DNA of 64,000 nt from Triops longicaudatus (Eukaryota; Arthropoda; Branchiopoda; Notostraca; Triopsidae), in assembly GCA_022885665.1 (NCBI GenBank), contig JAGQDJ010000179.1, forward strand, positions 92,113 to 156,112. Reading direction: 5' to 3'. Below, in pieces: positions 25,903 to 38,990 of the stretch. Both the position numbers and the translations under genes were made by a program. Under the pieces are notes generated by a model that was not told the origin of the DNA, searched no databases, and saw only the letters and a list, made by a program, of their open reading frames with translations. The number at the start of each line of letters is the position of its first letter. Position 1 is the first letter of the stretch.

Positions 25903-28900
25903 AAAGCGACATAGTAACGCATTCCTGAACGGAGACTAACTTGGAAGGAAGAAACTAAACTATCTTTTATAACCTTCAAGTGAAGAAAAGTACAGGAAGA
26001 GTTATTCGCTGTTGCCAATTTGGAAAAAGTGACGCGTAACTTACTTTGACAGAATTAGATGAGTTTTCATTGTCTTTTCGTAACGGAAAACGTGAAAAGT
26101 TACGACGAATATCTTCACTTTTCCCCTATATTGCGGTCCTGTCATGTTCCACTAATTCAGAAACTCCTCGAAATAGCTTGCAAGTGAGTTATTCATAGAA
26201 TAGATCTGTTTTATATACAAAGTATTGTAATTCAAGGAAGTTACAGTTCAATGTTATATTTTATAGATTTAAGTTTTGGCTTAGTTTTGTTTTCTTTCGT
26301 CCATAGTGAAATATCGTTACAAGGAATCCCAGAGAATATTGAGAAATGTATGGCATATCAGAAGTTCTACCAGACACCTTTTGTATGCATTAACATACCC
26401 TGAACCGGGTAATCTGTTTAGAACAACTGACAATTCCTTAGAAATAGATTCTACTTTATTACTTTGTCATTTCAAATATCACTTCAATCTTTTCTCGTAA
26501 TTATGGTTGCATATTACAGTTACGTTCATATTACGGTTCATTATTTGTTTTTATTTACTAGACATTTCATTCAAATTTCATTTCGTTTATAACAGTTCGT
26601 TTAATTCGTTTTAACTTTATATCATGTACATATTACAGGTTTCTGTTTACTTCGTATTTCGTATTTTAAAATTTCGTTTCGTATTAGGGAACTTCGATTT
26701 CGTATGAGACGCTTTTCTTCGAAGAAAACAGGTGATGCTTTTTCCAGTATCACTTGGAGCACGCAGTTTTAGTTAGACAGTCAAGTTAGCGAACGATTTC
26801 TTTAATAAATGAATATGTGCTGAGACCCACGGTCTAAGTCATTCCGAATATTATATAAGACGGTATATTATAACTCTATAGGCTTACCCAAGTGAACAGT
26901 TGGCCTATTTGCTTCAGCTAGAAAACAACCCTTTGCATTTTCTCTGGTTACAGCCGGGTTCGGCTCAGGTTTCCTCATGGGTGCCAGTGGCCCGTCGATG
27001 ACGATGAACGAAGAACAGCGCAAACTGACATGCTTGTAGACAAACTGCGTTTTGTTTACAGGCAAAAGAAAGGACACGCAATTCAGCACTGAATATTGAA
27101 GTTCTTTTTCCTATATTTTTTTAAAATTATAGCTCGGATAACAAGAAATGGACATTCTTGACATTATCCATTAACAAAAATAGTAAAAAGGGCTTCTGTA
27201 CCTAGTGAAGAGCTCCTTATAATGTACGCCGTTAAGTTCTAGAAAAGATCGTTTATCACACTCGTTCAGGTGTTTCGATTTAATAAGTACAATTGAAATA
27301 CTTTAATGGATAATGACAGGATGACCATTTATTATTATTAGAGACCATTGTTTGTGAAAAGAAAGAGCAATTGCTAAAGTTTTTCGCCATAAACTCGCAC
27401 CAAATGCCCATACGGGCGAATTGCGCAGACATTCTCAGTAGCTTCCTCCTTTTTAAATGCTGTTGAATATTTCCCGGAATTTCCTTGACAGTAAAGTTTT
27501 GCATGACAGTTATAGTGTATTAATAGCTTAAAGTTTGGTAATATCCTTAAACAAATTTGCATCGATTCGCCAAAATTGTGCATCTTTTCATATATTTCTT
27601 ATTTTCCTATATTTCCTTTTTTCGACAAAACAAGCCAGTTAGACTTGCAACATTTGATTGAAAGACTAGAATAGTTACATACGTTAGCACGTAAACAGAA
27701 ATCAACAGTTTATGCGTGTATAGTCTGTTTTTTAAATACAAACCTTAATTTTACGGGCACGTTGTGGCGAGTATGCCTACAAAATATTACAGCATATCAT
27801 TTTTGATTGTTTGATAGGGTTCTTAGCAATGAAGTTTAGGTGGTGATGGTAGGGCCGGTGCACATTAAGCTTCCTGAATTCAGAAGCTTTCTCTAGTAGA
27901 ACTTACTCGTGTTCATGCTTGTTAGCTCAGTATTACTAAGGAAAACATGAGAATAGTCTAAATTGAACGAATACCTGTAATAAAAAAGTATTAACGATTC
28001 TTGTCCATAATCTTCTTACTGCAGTTGATGACGCAGACGCTTCTTCAGAAACATTTAACACAATGGATACATGTTTTTTGTTTAAGTTAACAATTTTGTA
28101 TTAACAACGAACTTACAGTTAAACAACATGTAAAGAATAAACATTAAAATTGACCGAACAGAATTCCTGGACAAAATTCTAAATGGGCGATTGGAAATAA
28201 GAGCCAAGAAGTTTTTGCTACTGTTAAGTTTCACAACTTTACTTTGGGTTGGTAGCGTAATGATTTGATTTATTGGGTAATGAGTACATACACACAAATG
28301 AACACAGGACACAAAACAAACGAAACACAAGTAGTCTTTACTGTCCACTACAGTATTCGACTTACAAGCCTCGTGAACTAACTCAACTCGACTAACTTAA
28401 CAGACTCGACTCCAACTGAACAACTTCTTCGCAATACTTGCGCTTCTTATACCAAAGATTACCCTTGACCTTGAAATATTTGTACCTAACCTTTACCTTG
28501 CATTCTTTGCTTGCCATCATAATGACGAAAACCTATAAACTTGTTTCTAACCTTAACCATACATCAGTCAAGGATTATGAAAACCTATCACTACTGACAG
28601 TCATCTCATTTTCTTTTGTATACTTTTGTGTGCTGCAAAAATGTTACGCCAAGATGTTCTTTTTTCAACTTAGGATCTTTTATAACATTCAGAAGCAATT
28701 TTCTTTCTTCCGATCTTCCAAAAGCAAGTTCAGGCTCAAGTAAAGCAATCCTGGGATATGTGGGGAAGCTGTTTTCTAAAATCTACAAATAACCACTGAA
28801 TGTACAAAATAGCTAAACAAAATAGCAATTCTAAAGCATTTGGTCAAATTTTTATGTTATCCGATTCATTATCTAAAGATTTTACTCAACGAATTAAAAA

Positions 28901-29477
28901 AAATCGGAATTTTCCTCAATAACTTGGGAAGATACAACAACAACTATATTGCAGGGACACTTTACAGAATATTGTAGATCTACTTCTTTTTAAGTTTCAT
29001 TATTTTCGTAAATATAAACACACACTTTTGTACAAAAAAAAAGATAGCTGCTTGTAAATAAATGGCAGGAGAAGAGCTGTATGGAAAACTTCCTATTCAA
29101 CCCAGCTCCTGAGCAGGGTAGAACAGAAAGCGACTTTATCGTTCAACGCGACGATCTCAACATGAATTGTCAACGACAAAATGCTGTCCAGATGGATACC
29201 ATCCATGTCAAACAACTATCCTGCTCAATAGAAGCGTTGCTCAACATTTCTATCCATAGTAAAATGCACCAAAAGTTACGAGGCATCAGTGTAAACTCAT
29301 TCGCTTTTCGCAGGTTCCAGTTCGGTTCCTAATCGCGAACCGAGTCTGAAAACAGAAATAGTGGCCGGCGTCACTTTCCTGTCCTGTTCTACAAGTTTCT
29401 AATGCGTTAATTGTTACCAGGTATACGTTTCAAATTTATTTCTTTTATAGAGAACTAATTTATTTTTTATATAATAG
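25903..29477. other. Intergenic region between M3 peptidase and SREK1-like genes
   Basis: The genes diverge from here, so promoters for both should lie within it. No exon was recognised. 26480-26700 is a T-rich quasi-repeat of TTTCGTAT-like and TTACGTTC-like words. 28360-28420 has repeated ACTCGACTAACT-like words. Upstream of SREK1, a CAG/GTATAC donor at 29421 and an AG at 29476-29477 could define a 57-nt 5'-UTR intron. Confidence 0.4.
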
Positions 29478-29483
29478 GCTATC

Positions 29484-32400
29484 ATGCCTGATATCAGCAA
29501 TGGCTCGTATGGAACGCGGGTTATCCAAGCGTCCAATATTGCCCCGCAGGCCACCAAAGACCAAATGCAAACATTGTTTAGCCATATAGGCAAAGTAGAA
29601 GATATTCGTCTCTATCCAATGATGTAATAACTCTTTTATGATTGAATTTACTTCTTAAAACCCTATAAAACATTCTGACATATATAACGTGACGTTTTCC
29701 ATAGTCGAGATGTGGCTGTTCCTGTTCAAGTTCGAATCTGTTTTGTCAAATTTGCTGACCCTACATGCGTAGGTCTAGCCCAACACTTGGGCAACACCGT
29801 TTTCATCGACAGAGCAATTATGGTCGTCCCTTACGACGCAGGTAGCATCTCTTTGCTCAAGATTGCACCTTTTTCCGGCTTAAATTTTCTTCGTTTTTTT
29901 TTTCTGTAGGAGAGCTCCCCGACGAAGCCAAAGCAATGGAAATTTTGAATTCAGGAACAACTTTACCGTCTATGACTGAGCCCAAACTACCTCCTCACCT
30001 CATCTGCACTGTAACTTCTTCTTTTTTCAGTTCTTTCTCCCTATTTTACTCATATTCATCCCATTTTGGCTTCAGATTCTTTATTTGTGTTGCTAACCGT
30101 GATTATTTCGATTATCAGGTCGAAGGAATCCCGCCGAACCAAACCATAGCGACGTCTGATTCGCGACTCGCTCTAGAAGGTTTGCCTCCATACCCGCCCA
30201 TCCCTGCATCCTTAGATTCGCGCAAAATTGAAGAAATCCGGCGAACAGTCGTTGCAGTCAATCTCGATTCTAATGTATGAATCAGTCAATCATTACAGAA
30301 TAGGATTCATTTGTTCTCGTTTTAGCAAGATTTTCATTACCAAAGAAGAACAAAATGATGTTGCACTGTTATTATTGTCACTTTTTTATTTAGTTATTGA
30401 TTGATTGGTTATTATTTTTTCTTCCCTGGAAATAGTTATCTGCTGACCAAGTAATCGATTTCTTCTCAAGCGCGGGCGAAGTCAAGTACTTCCGATTTTG
30501 CAGCCGCGAAGGAGACGGCACCAAATACGCACTGGTTGAGTTCACGGATCAGTCCAGTATTTACGCGGCCTTGAAGTTGAACAACAAAACTTTGGGTGAT
30601 AACGTCGTCAGGTAATATGCTTAAATCACAACTGCCTGAAATATTTATTGAAAAATCTTACCAATTCTAAAAAAAAATCTGTAACGGTCTTTTAAACATA
30701 TTCTAGTAGTCTTTCGAAATTTTTTTTTTTTAAGCTTGAGACAAAATCTTTAGGTAACTTTTGAAAAAGCGTTTAAAACCTTTAAAAGAAATATCCTGGA
30801 AAATCGTTTAGAAAATCATTAAATCGTCCTTAGAAAAATGTGTAACAAGCTCTGTAAATTTCCCACTAAAGAATCTTGGAAAATTTTTAAAATCTTTAAA
30901 TGATATCAAATAAAATTACAGAAAACTTTGGAAAGCAATGGCAATACTAATATAAGTCTAAAAAAGAAAGATAGATTTGAAAGAAGAAATGTGAGTACAC
31001 AAAACTAGTTAAGAAGTGCCAAGGCGTTTGCCGTTCTTCGAAGTCTTTTTTAGTGATTTGATTCGTATTTTTGGTATCTAGGGTTCAGCACGCGACGCAA
31101 GCCATAGTCAAACCGCACGGCAAGACGAACGAAGCTGCGCAGAGAGAAATTGAAGAAGCTGTTAAGCGCGTCAAAGAAGCGCAGAATAGTTTAACTGCAG
31201 AATTGGATCCAGAAGCGACGGCCACGTCAGGTAAATCTTTCTTCGCGTCATAAAGTCTTCAGTTGTATCATAATAGGGACAAACCCCAGCTCGACGCGTC
31301 ATATAGGAAAAGACCCTTACCAGCCACTGTACTCTATAAAATAGGGTAGTGTCTGCGACTACTTGTGTTACAAATGCGCAACATTAGTGTATTCGAACTA
31401 TAGCTGTCTTTAATACTTCGTGGTCCAAAGAAGCTTCATTCTTATCTAATTTGGGGCCCACCATGTTTGAAAAGCATTGGTTACCGCGGTCAGTCGGAGA
31501 CCTTACCGTTAATATTGTAAGGTGTAGGACGTAACTCACGCAAGTTGAGATGCTACAAGAAATCGCTAGAATATGGTTTATAGTGAGGTTAAAAGTTGTT
31601 TGGGAAAGACCTTTGTAAACTTTTGGTCATTTCCACGCTTCAATGATGATTATTAATCAAATCTTAAAGATATCTCAAGTTGTCAGGTTCGCAAGCCGCG
31701 CAAGTCGAGGACCACGTTCTAAATACAGTAAAATCTTGCCAGAACGTACAACCAGGGGGACGAAAACTTTGCCCGCTATAGTTGATTGGACGTACTAGCC
31801 GACATTGTCCCGAAATCCTTTAGGAAGTAGTTTTACTCCTGTTTTGTGTCATTTCTATTATTTCACTTTTCATGTCAAGTGCTAGTGGACTCCACCTCGC
31901 AAAAGCAGCCTTTTGTGCCAATTTTTTTTTTCCAATAGGAGTGATTTGAGCGCAGTAGCACCATAAGTACCTGACAGAGGAATCCTATTAAAACTTGGAA
32001 TGCTAGTCTAGCTAGTAGCGTGATGTGTTGGAACACAAAAGTTCCCCTCTAGGACTGTTTTTTTAAGCGTTACTACGTAGGAGCGCTGATGTTCACTATA
32101 GCCGAAGGAAAAAGCGTGCGTAAATTGGCAAATGACCTCAGTTTTTGTACGTTGTAGGTGAAAATAGGTTATAGGCGGATTCACTATAACCCACGTTTTC
32201 CCTATGCATTACATACGCGTTACATATAGGCCTACATTACATATGCATTACATATTACATACGCGTTTCGCCAGAGCCTGTGGACTTCGTACGTCATAGC
32301 CGATTGTTTGTTATAACCGGTGTACGTTATAGCGAAGTTTTACTGTACCATTGTAGGGACGGCCAGAGCTAAAACGAGCACACTCGACATTGCGCGAGCG

Positions 32401-34443
32401 GAGAGCAACGAGCGCACGCTCGCGACTAGAACGTCATCTAACGATTTTTGAACGATTTTTTTCTGCGCATCGAAATAAGGCAATCTACCAGTTATGTGAG
32501 TTGTCCATCTATCCAGTGCTCATTGGCTGTGTGTCTCTTGTGTTCCGCGCTAGAACACAAGATTAGACGATGCTATGTTTAAATGCGCTAAAGCCATTTT
32601 CGTCCATGGCTCTTTGAGGTTTTGCCCCTCTTTTTGTCAGTTCCTTAGCCAGTAAAACAAAAACTTATTGAAGACTATCATAACCTGAGAAAACCTGGCA
32701 TAGTGAGATCATTTTTTTTTACCTTTTCTTAAATTTGTTAGATCCTGGAGTGACTGTGATCTTATTTAATAAAATATCCATAGAAAAACCGTGAGAAAGG
32801 GCAAAAGTTAGATTAGTGAGGTTTGTTTTGAGTACTTAAAAAAAAATCGAGCGCTAGCGCACGGTTTCCAATTATATAGTCATTCTAATTATTTGTTTTC
32901 CAAATACGAATTGAAAGAATAATATTGATGAATTATCTTTAAGTGTATAAGTTTAGTGTAAGGAGCAATATTTGTTGGTTCTCAATGTTTTTCTTGTTTT
33001 CTTGTGTTTTGCAGCTCCCGTTACCCCTGCTGAAGGTATAAGTCCACGACCTCTGACCACTATACTTTGTTTCAACATCCTTCACTACAACTTTTAATAT
33101 TTCTCGAGCTTTGAATAACATTTTTGAACTGTTAGTGGAACGTCGTCGAAGCCGTAGTCCATCCAAGACGCATTCCACGCGTTCGGCGTCGCGTCGCTCC
33201 CGTTCAACCGAAAGGCGCAGTTCTGCATCAAGGAAAAGATCAAGCTCGCGCACCAAAGAGAAAAAACGCTCCCGATCGCGTGATCGTAAACGTTCTCGCT
33301 CGCGAGATCGCTCCCGCAGATCGCGTTCACGCTCCAGGTTCGTTACTATTAACGAAATCGAAGAGTGTTTCCAGCACACTAGTTAAAAAAATCTACATAT
33401 TCTAAGAAGCTTTTTTTATTCTATTGTAGGGATCGTCGTCGTCGCTCCAGGACACGTGATCGGGACAGGGACCGCCGAAAGGGCCGCAGTCGCTCTCGCT
33501 CGCGATCCCGTCGTGGATCTTCTAAGTCCCGCGACAAGGATCGCAAAGATCGCGACCGCCGTGACCGCAAGGATCGCGATCGCAGCAAGGATCGCAACTC
33601 CGATTCTAAAAAAGAAGTAAAATCGTTTTCTTCCTTGTCTTTCTTTGCGCATACGACGTGTTGTGAGTTTATTTCGTTCTTTGCGGAGAAGCTTAGTTTC
33701 TTTTTTAATTTATTCAGCGATTTATTTTTCTCTCAATTTGTTAGTTTTTATTTGTTCCTCGTGTTCTATTTGTAGATTTACTCGATTTGTGTCAATTATT
33801 ATCTTCTGTTTGGTTATAATGGTTTATTTTCATTTTAATTCCTAGGATAAAAAAAAGGAGGAGCGTTCACGTAAGCGTTCTCGTTCACGTTCGAGGGGTA
33901 AATCTCCGTCGCGTAGTAGTCGACGTTCGCGTTCCAAGAGCAAAGGAAGGTATGTGATTTTAAAAATATCACTAATAATTTATTTTCCTCTTTTATGAAA
34001 AGAAAAGAGAAATCCTATTTTTAAGATTTAATACGGAATTTTTCTTCCTTAGGAAAGATGAAGATCGCAAGGAAAAAGATCGTAAAGAAAAGGATCGCGA
34101 GAAGGATCGTAAAAGGGATCGTTCTTATGACCGTAAAAAGGACGACGATCGTAAGCGTGACAAGGAGAAAAAGAGCAAGGACAAGAAGAAAGAAATCAAA
34201 GTCGCGTTGGATTATGACGAAAAGGACGATTCGCCCCGACGCAAATCGGACGCCGAAGAGTCCGAGGAAGAAGCTGTGAGGAAGCGTTCTTCTTCCAAGA
34301 GCAGCAAAGGGGCGAAGAAAGTGGAAAGCGACTCGGAAGAAGAGAGGAAACCGAGCAAACGAGCAGAAAGTGATTCGGAAGATGATAGGAAGAGCGACGT
34401 CAGCAAAGCGGCGTCGGAAAAAAGCCGCGAGTCGTCAGATTAA
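29484..34443 (+). CDS. SREK1: SREK1-like splicing regulator (two RRMs plus RS/KE-rich tail)
   Basis: Nuclear SR-related protein that modulates splice-site choice. Exons: 29484-29623, 29705-29841, 29910-30010, 30119-30274, 30436-30611, 31082-31230, 33015-33035, 33136-33337, 33430-33616, 33846-33949, 34053-34443. They sum to 1,764 nt, or 587 aa. RRM1 (about residues 12-93) contains VRICFVKFADPTCVGLAQHL and NTVFIDRAIMVVP. RRM2 (about 165-245) follows KIEEIRRTV and contains KYALVEFTDQSS. A KRVKEAQNS helix follows, then an Arg-Ser-rich region (about 294-460), a Lys/Asp/Arg-rich stretch and an acidic Ser/Glu C-terminus. The KIDEIRRTVYVGNL-type linker and VFIDRA motif are diagnostic of human SREK1 (SRrp86) and fly SRp54 relatives. 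Exon 7 is only 21 nt. The start ATG is the first in the exon and precedes RRM1 directly. The antisense open frames over the RS region are composition artefacts. Confidence 0.9.
31724..32347. mobile_element. Pogo/Tigger-like non-autonomous element in SREK1 intron 6
   Basis: The left end is TACAGTAAAATCTTGCCAG and the right end, read in reverse complement, is TACAGTAAAACTTCGCTAT. The two match at about 22 of 27 terminal bases, and both begin with the TA expected of a pogo/Tc1-type target duplication. The 624-bp interior has no transposase. It sits in the longest intron of the gene and accounts for about a third of it. Confidence 0.5.
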
Positions 34444-34663
34444 AAATTCATAGGCTTTTTCCGGTCCCTTTTTGTTCTTGCATTTCTACCACTGACTCTT
34501 TTTTCTGCGTCTTAGGAAACTTTTTGTGTCTGGTAATATAAATGCGTTTTCCATCGAAAAAGGACTTGTCTGTGCATTACTACACTTGAAAACATGCCTG
34601 TACTCCGTCAGCTGGGCTTTTTTCGAAGAAAAACTCGCTTTTGTCTATGTCGGCTACATTTAT

Positions 34664-34669
34664 AATAAA
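34664..34669 (+). terminator. Poly(A) signal of SREK1-like gene
   Basis: Canonical AATAAA about 220 bp after the SREK1 stop codon. Confidence 0.55.
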
Positions 34670-37627
34670 AATTGGCTGTGTAGTTCGTCGTAAAACGTTG
34701 AGTTTTTATGCAATACTAGAGTTCTCGTGTGTGTAAGTATATTCTTTTTTAAATGCGCGTTCGTTACCTCACGAAGTGAACAAGAAGTCGCACTACTAAA
34801 ATGCAGGAATAACATTTTGCAGAAATTTACTTCGTTGCATCGTTAAAATGAATCAGCTAAACACTTTTGCTTAATTCCTTTAAGGAAAATTACCCATATC
34901 TAGTTTCTTCCTTTAAGGTAAATAAAACCTTCTTGGCGTTGTTAATGTGGCTAAGTTGAACACATTTGACCATTTTCTTTTAAGAATATGATTTCACTAG
35001 TGTCTGGAATAAAATACGAATGAAACGCGGAAGGTAGAAAAAAGGAAGTTCGACTGTTCCGGACTGCCCGAAGAATGCCACGCGTGTGGCCGTTCGCAGA
35101 ACTGAAATATTTACGGGTAACTTTAGACGCTTAGCGACGAAAAATGAGAACACACCAGTTTCGCGTACTCGACGTGTATTAGCGATGCGAATATGTTAGC
35201 TACTCTATCACAACTCACCATAATCAATTGTAGAGCAAAAGGGGAGGGGGGGGGGGTCAATCTTGCTCCTACGCTTATAAACTGACTGCAATTTTTTTTT
35301 CACTTTTGCAGATCAGAAAAACACAAAGAGGTATAAAAAGGTTCCAACATGCTGTTTGACGGAAAATTTTTAAATGTTTGCAGGACTGAGAAAAAGTAAA
35401 GGAAACAAGTATGAGAAGATAAGGCTCGAAGAAAGAAAAAGTCCTCTTTTCCAGACTTGTCAGGAACGGATGCTTTAATTTGGAACATAGCATTACTTTT
35501 TCTTTTCGTACTTCTTAGCACTTCCTTCCATACGCCCTAATGCTTTAAATCTTCTTTGGCCACAACGTTTTCAACTTCGAGGTTAGCTTTCGGTTTCTGA
35601 ATTGAGTTTTCATGCGCTTTTTCATCAGCAGTTGGGACTTTTTCAATGAGCGTTAACCGAGAAAACACGAGCACAATCCCCCACTCAGAACCCAAGTTGC
35701 CTACGTGAACTACTCCATTTATTTAAATGGATTTTTTAAATCAATAAACTTGAAATTACACATGCAAAATAGAATTCAATTTGTTTAGTATTTTCGTATA
35801 AACTGTTAATGCGTAAACAGAGAGGAGTACTTTATACGATTTAGGTAACGGTTCGGCTTTTCAACCATTCCACGGGCCCAAATGCTTGTCAAAATCGTAC
35901 CTTCACTGCGAAAACCTCTTTTGACTGCAAGATTGTTTTCCGGATCACGTTAAGAATTTGTCTTCGCGAGTCAGTTTTAAATCTCCAAGTTTCTATTTGT
36001 CACTTCCTTTCAGCAAAAAGTTTCTAAAACAATTAGCAAATTCTAATGATTTTATGAAAAATATATGCTCACAACCTTGTTTTTATAATTGTTCGCTCTT
36101 TTGCCCTTTCCGCCTTTTTTGGTCAGTCTTAGGCATTATCCAAGATAGCTTACACCACGGGCACGCAGCAGTGGAGTTCATTGTCAGCGTAAATCACGCG
36201 AAATGAACCGGGGAGCTCATCAGCAGCAGCGTCGAAATGGTATGACTTGCCTCCTAGCCAAAGCAACTACGGTTGTGCCGGCCACACTGCGTGAGCCAGC
36301 GCCGAAATCACGGATCACCCTAATCTTTCCATTACTGCGACCGTTCTTACACTTATTAACGCAGTCACTTTTTATAGCTTACTACGTTCATATAAACATG
36401 ATATTATATAATTCAAAATAACGTAATAATGTAAGCGTTTCAGAAATTAATGAATAAAACCAAAACGAATTTCGAAACTACTGTACAGCAGTCGTGATTA
36501 GCTTTTGATTTACGATATTGTCAAGGTTGCGTGACCCAGAAATCCTGCGGAAAATTCCGCTCTATGAAATAATATGAAAATGCAAGGGTTTTCCACTGTC
36601 CTCCTTACCTTGAAACTTTCCCTTTCTTTTCACGTCACGTGTATTCGTAACCTATCATAACTGCAACATCCCTACATCAAGAAATTTCCAACGATAATTA
36701 TGTCACTTTCAATAATTTCAAGGGTAAAATTGTTTATAGTGAAATAAACGTTTTACCAAAAATATGCAAAAAAGTAATTTTATTAAATATTCCAGTAATT
36801 ATATTCTATTATGTAAAATTTAATTAAGCTTACTTGGAATGTTATTTACGTAAACTAGAGACTGATACTGAGCAAACCTCATCGCATTACCAACAATGGA
36901 GTTAAATTAACAAACTTAATCATATTAACACATTTTAGTAACATAACTCAATAGTATGTTTATTAATCTTACAGAAACTGTTGAAGAACAAATCGGAAAC
37001 TTTATTTACGTTGACTTAAAATTAAAGAAAAAGTGTAAAAGAAAGCAAAGGTTACGGCGCAAATACCAGGAAACTTGACACAAATTACGCGACGATTTGA
37101 AATTCAGTTCCGACCGGAAGCAAGGCATATGGGGGCACTGCTATATGCAAGTTACACTCTTGCACCTATAAGGAAGGTTAGATATCGGAAGGTCACCTAT
37201 TAAACTCCTGTCTGGCATTGTCTCTTTCTCTCCCGTATGAATATGTCGATTGGAAATGCAATGGCCTTGCCTCATTATTATATCTGTTTCACGTATCTGT
37301 ATTAATGTGCCGCATCCTTTGCCCTTGCACCCACATGGCACTCATGTTCGCACGTTGTCGAAACTGTTCCTGCGCCCTGTTATTTCCTCACCCTGTCCCG
37401 CAGTGACAGAGGAGGAAATGCGCGGACATCCGTACCACGTGAGCTTCCGACAGACTATAGTAAAGACATCACTAAACGCATCTCAAGGATTTTCTAACGC
37501 ATGAAACCTTTAAATACCGAAGTCTGGGATGGTAGCAGACATCACTTGCAATCTGCCAAGTGCAGCTGAAGCTTCTGATCCCTGCTAACCACGTGCTAAT
37601 CGTCAGTGTTCAATCCAGCCAATCACC
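34670..37627. other. Intergenic region between SREK1-like and protease genes
   Basis: No gene recognised. It contains a poly-G tract at about 35243-35256. The open frames here are short and domain-free. The protease promoter should lie near 37.4-37.6 kb but no clear TATA or initiator was identified. Confidence 0.4.
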
Positions 37628-38886
37628 ATGCCGTTCTCGAACACTCAAATACTTCTTATTAGTGTTTGTTACCTCGTCAGTTCATCTTACGGAGTATCTT
37701 ACACAAATTGTAAGTTTTAGAAGCAAAAACAAAGCTTCTTAATTATTTGTAAATTTCGAAACAAACTAAGAAGTGTCTAACGAAAGTTTGAGAGATTTGA
37801 ATTCTAACGATCTTTCGTTTATGCGAACCTAGTCGCCAACACCGACTGTGGCGTGGTTTCCAAGGCGGGAAGGATTGTGAACGGGCTAGACGCCGTGGAA
37901 GGCGAGTTTCCTTGGACGGTTTCATTAAAACTCCGAGGAGTACATTACTGCGGAGGCTCTTTGATTCACTCCAGATGGGTTCTAACCGCTGCACACTGCT
38001 TCTACAAGTTCGTTACCCTAAAACTGAATTTGAAATCGCGGTTCGCTGATCCTAGTCGCGGCCTACGGTTCCAAACTCGTGGATCGTCTATTCAAAGCAT
38101 GTCTAACGCTGTTCTGTCTACAGGAAAGAACACAATCTTTTCCAAGCCACTGTGGCTGAACATGACCTAACGGGAAAATCAGGATCGAAAGATTCTCCTA
38201 CTTTTAAAGAGAATATTGGGATCAGTCAAGTTTTGCTCCACCCCGAGTACCAGTACCGTCAAGTTAAGAATGATATCGCGCTCTTGAAACTTGACAAAGA
38301 CGTAAAATGGAGTACATTTGTACGTCCTGCGTGCTTGTCCACTACCGACAACGATTTGGTGGACCGAATGGCGACGGTAGCTGGTTGGGGCTACTTGGAC
38401 GAATTCGGCAAGGGTAAACTGACCAGTAAAAGCCTGTACTTTGCATGATAGTTCTATTGCTGCCCCAGGTGGCGTGCCTGCCAAGACGTTGCAGAAGGTC
38501 GATGTACCTGTGCTTGCGAACGATGTCTGCCAAAGCTGGTACAAAGAGCAAGGCAAAAAGGTCGTTATCGCTGATTCTGCTATTTGTGCTGGCTTCCAAA
38601 TTGGAGGCAAAGACGCTTGTCAGGTAAATCCGCCGCAAGTTCTACAGAAATCGTTACTTCGAGCTTAGAGAGCAGTGTTTTATGAAGGCTGCGGTGATTG
38701 GAATAATTTTAAAATATTATTATATAGGCTGACAGCGGTGGTCCTTTGATGGTGAAAGAAGGTAACAAGCACGTGCTAGTGGGCGTGGTCGCTGCCGGTA
38801 TTGGCTGTGCACGGCCAAGCTTACCTGGCTTGTACACTCGCGTTACTAGTCACATTACATGGATTCGCGAGAACATCCAAGCATAA
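37628..38886 (+). CDS. Secreted trypsin-like serine protease (S1A)
   Basis: Exons: 37628-37709, 37833-38007, 38124-38413, 38469-38623, 38728-38886; 861 nt, 286 aa. A hydrophobic signal peptide (about residues 1-22) and a short propeptide precede the activation site R41/IVNG. Catalytic His82 lies in TAAHC, Asp136 in NDIALLKL and Ser237 in ADSGGP. Asp231 at the base of the S1 pocket (KDACQ) predicts cleavage after Lys/Arg. Cys33 in the propeptide could stay disulfide-linked to the catalytic domain, as in chymotrypsinogen-like enzymes. Two oddities: the usual GDSGGP is ADSGGP, and the VSWG strand reads VAAG, so the position usually held by Trp215 is Ala. The exon 2 donor (AA/GTTCGT) is non-consensus but is the only one found giving correct phase and a sensible AHCFYK-to-AEHDL join. 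No clip or CUB domain. Confidence 0.88.
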
Positions 38887-38904
38887 CTCAACCCAGATTA
38901 CACA

Positions 38905-38910
38905 TTTATT
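38905..38910 (-). terminator. Poly(A) signal of NUP188
   Basis: AATAAA on the minus strand, about 80 bp after the NUP188 stop codon and only 19 bp beyond the stop of the convergent protease gene. The protease itself has only weak ATAAAA-type hexamers nearby. Confidence 0.45.
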
Positions 38911-38990
38911 TACCATAAGCCACGCCCTCTCCATAAAAGAAACACATTTTATTTTATCGCCAGTACAACTATTGTCTCAGAAATATTTTC

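Noticed and set aside
32939..33379. 146-codon minus-strand frame rich in Arg/Glu
   Set aside because: It is the antisense shadow of the SREK1 Arg-Ser exon; the repetitive RS codons force the opposite strand open.
37853..38170. Protease exon 2 reading on past 38007 as coding
   Set aside because: The frame continues open to 38170, but the sequence after AHCFYK loses all serine-protease resemblance and only rejoining at 38124 restores the AEHDL strand.
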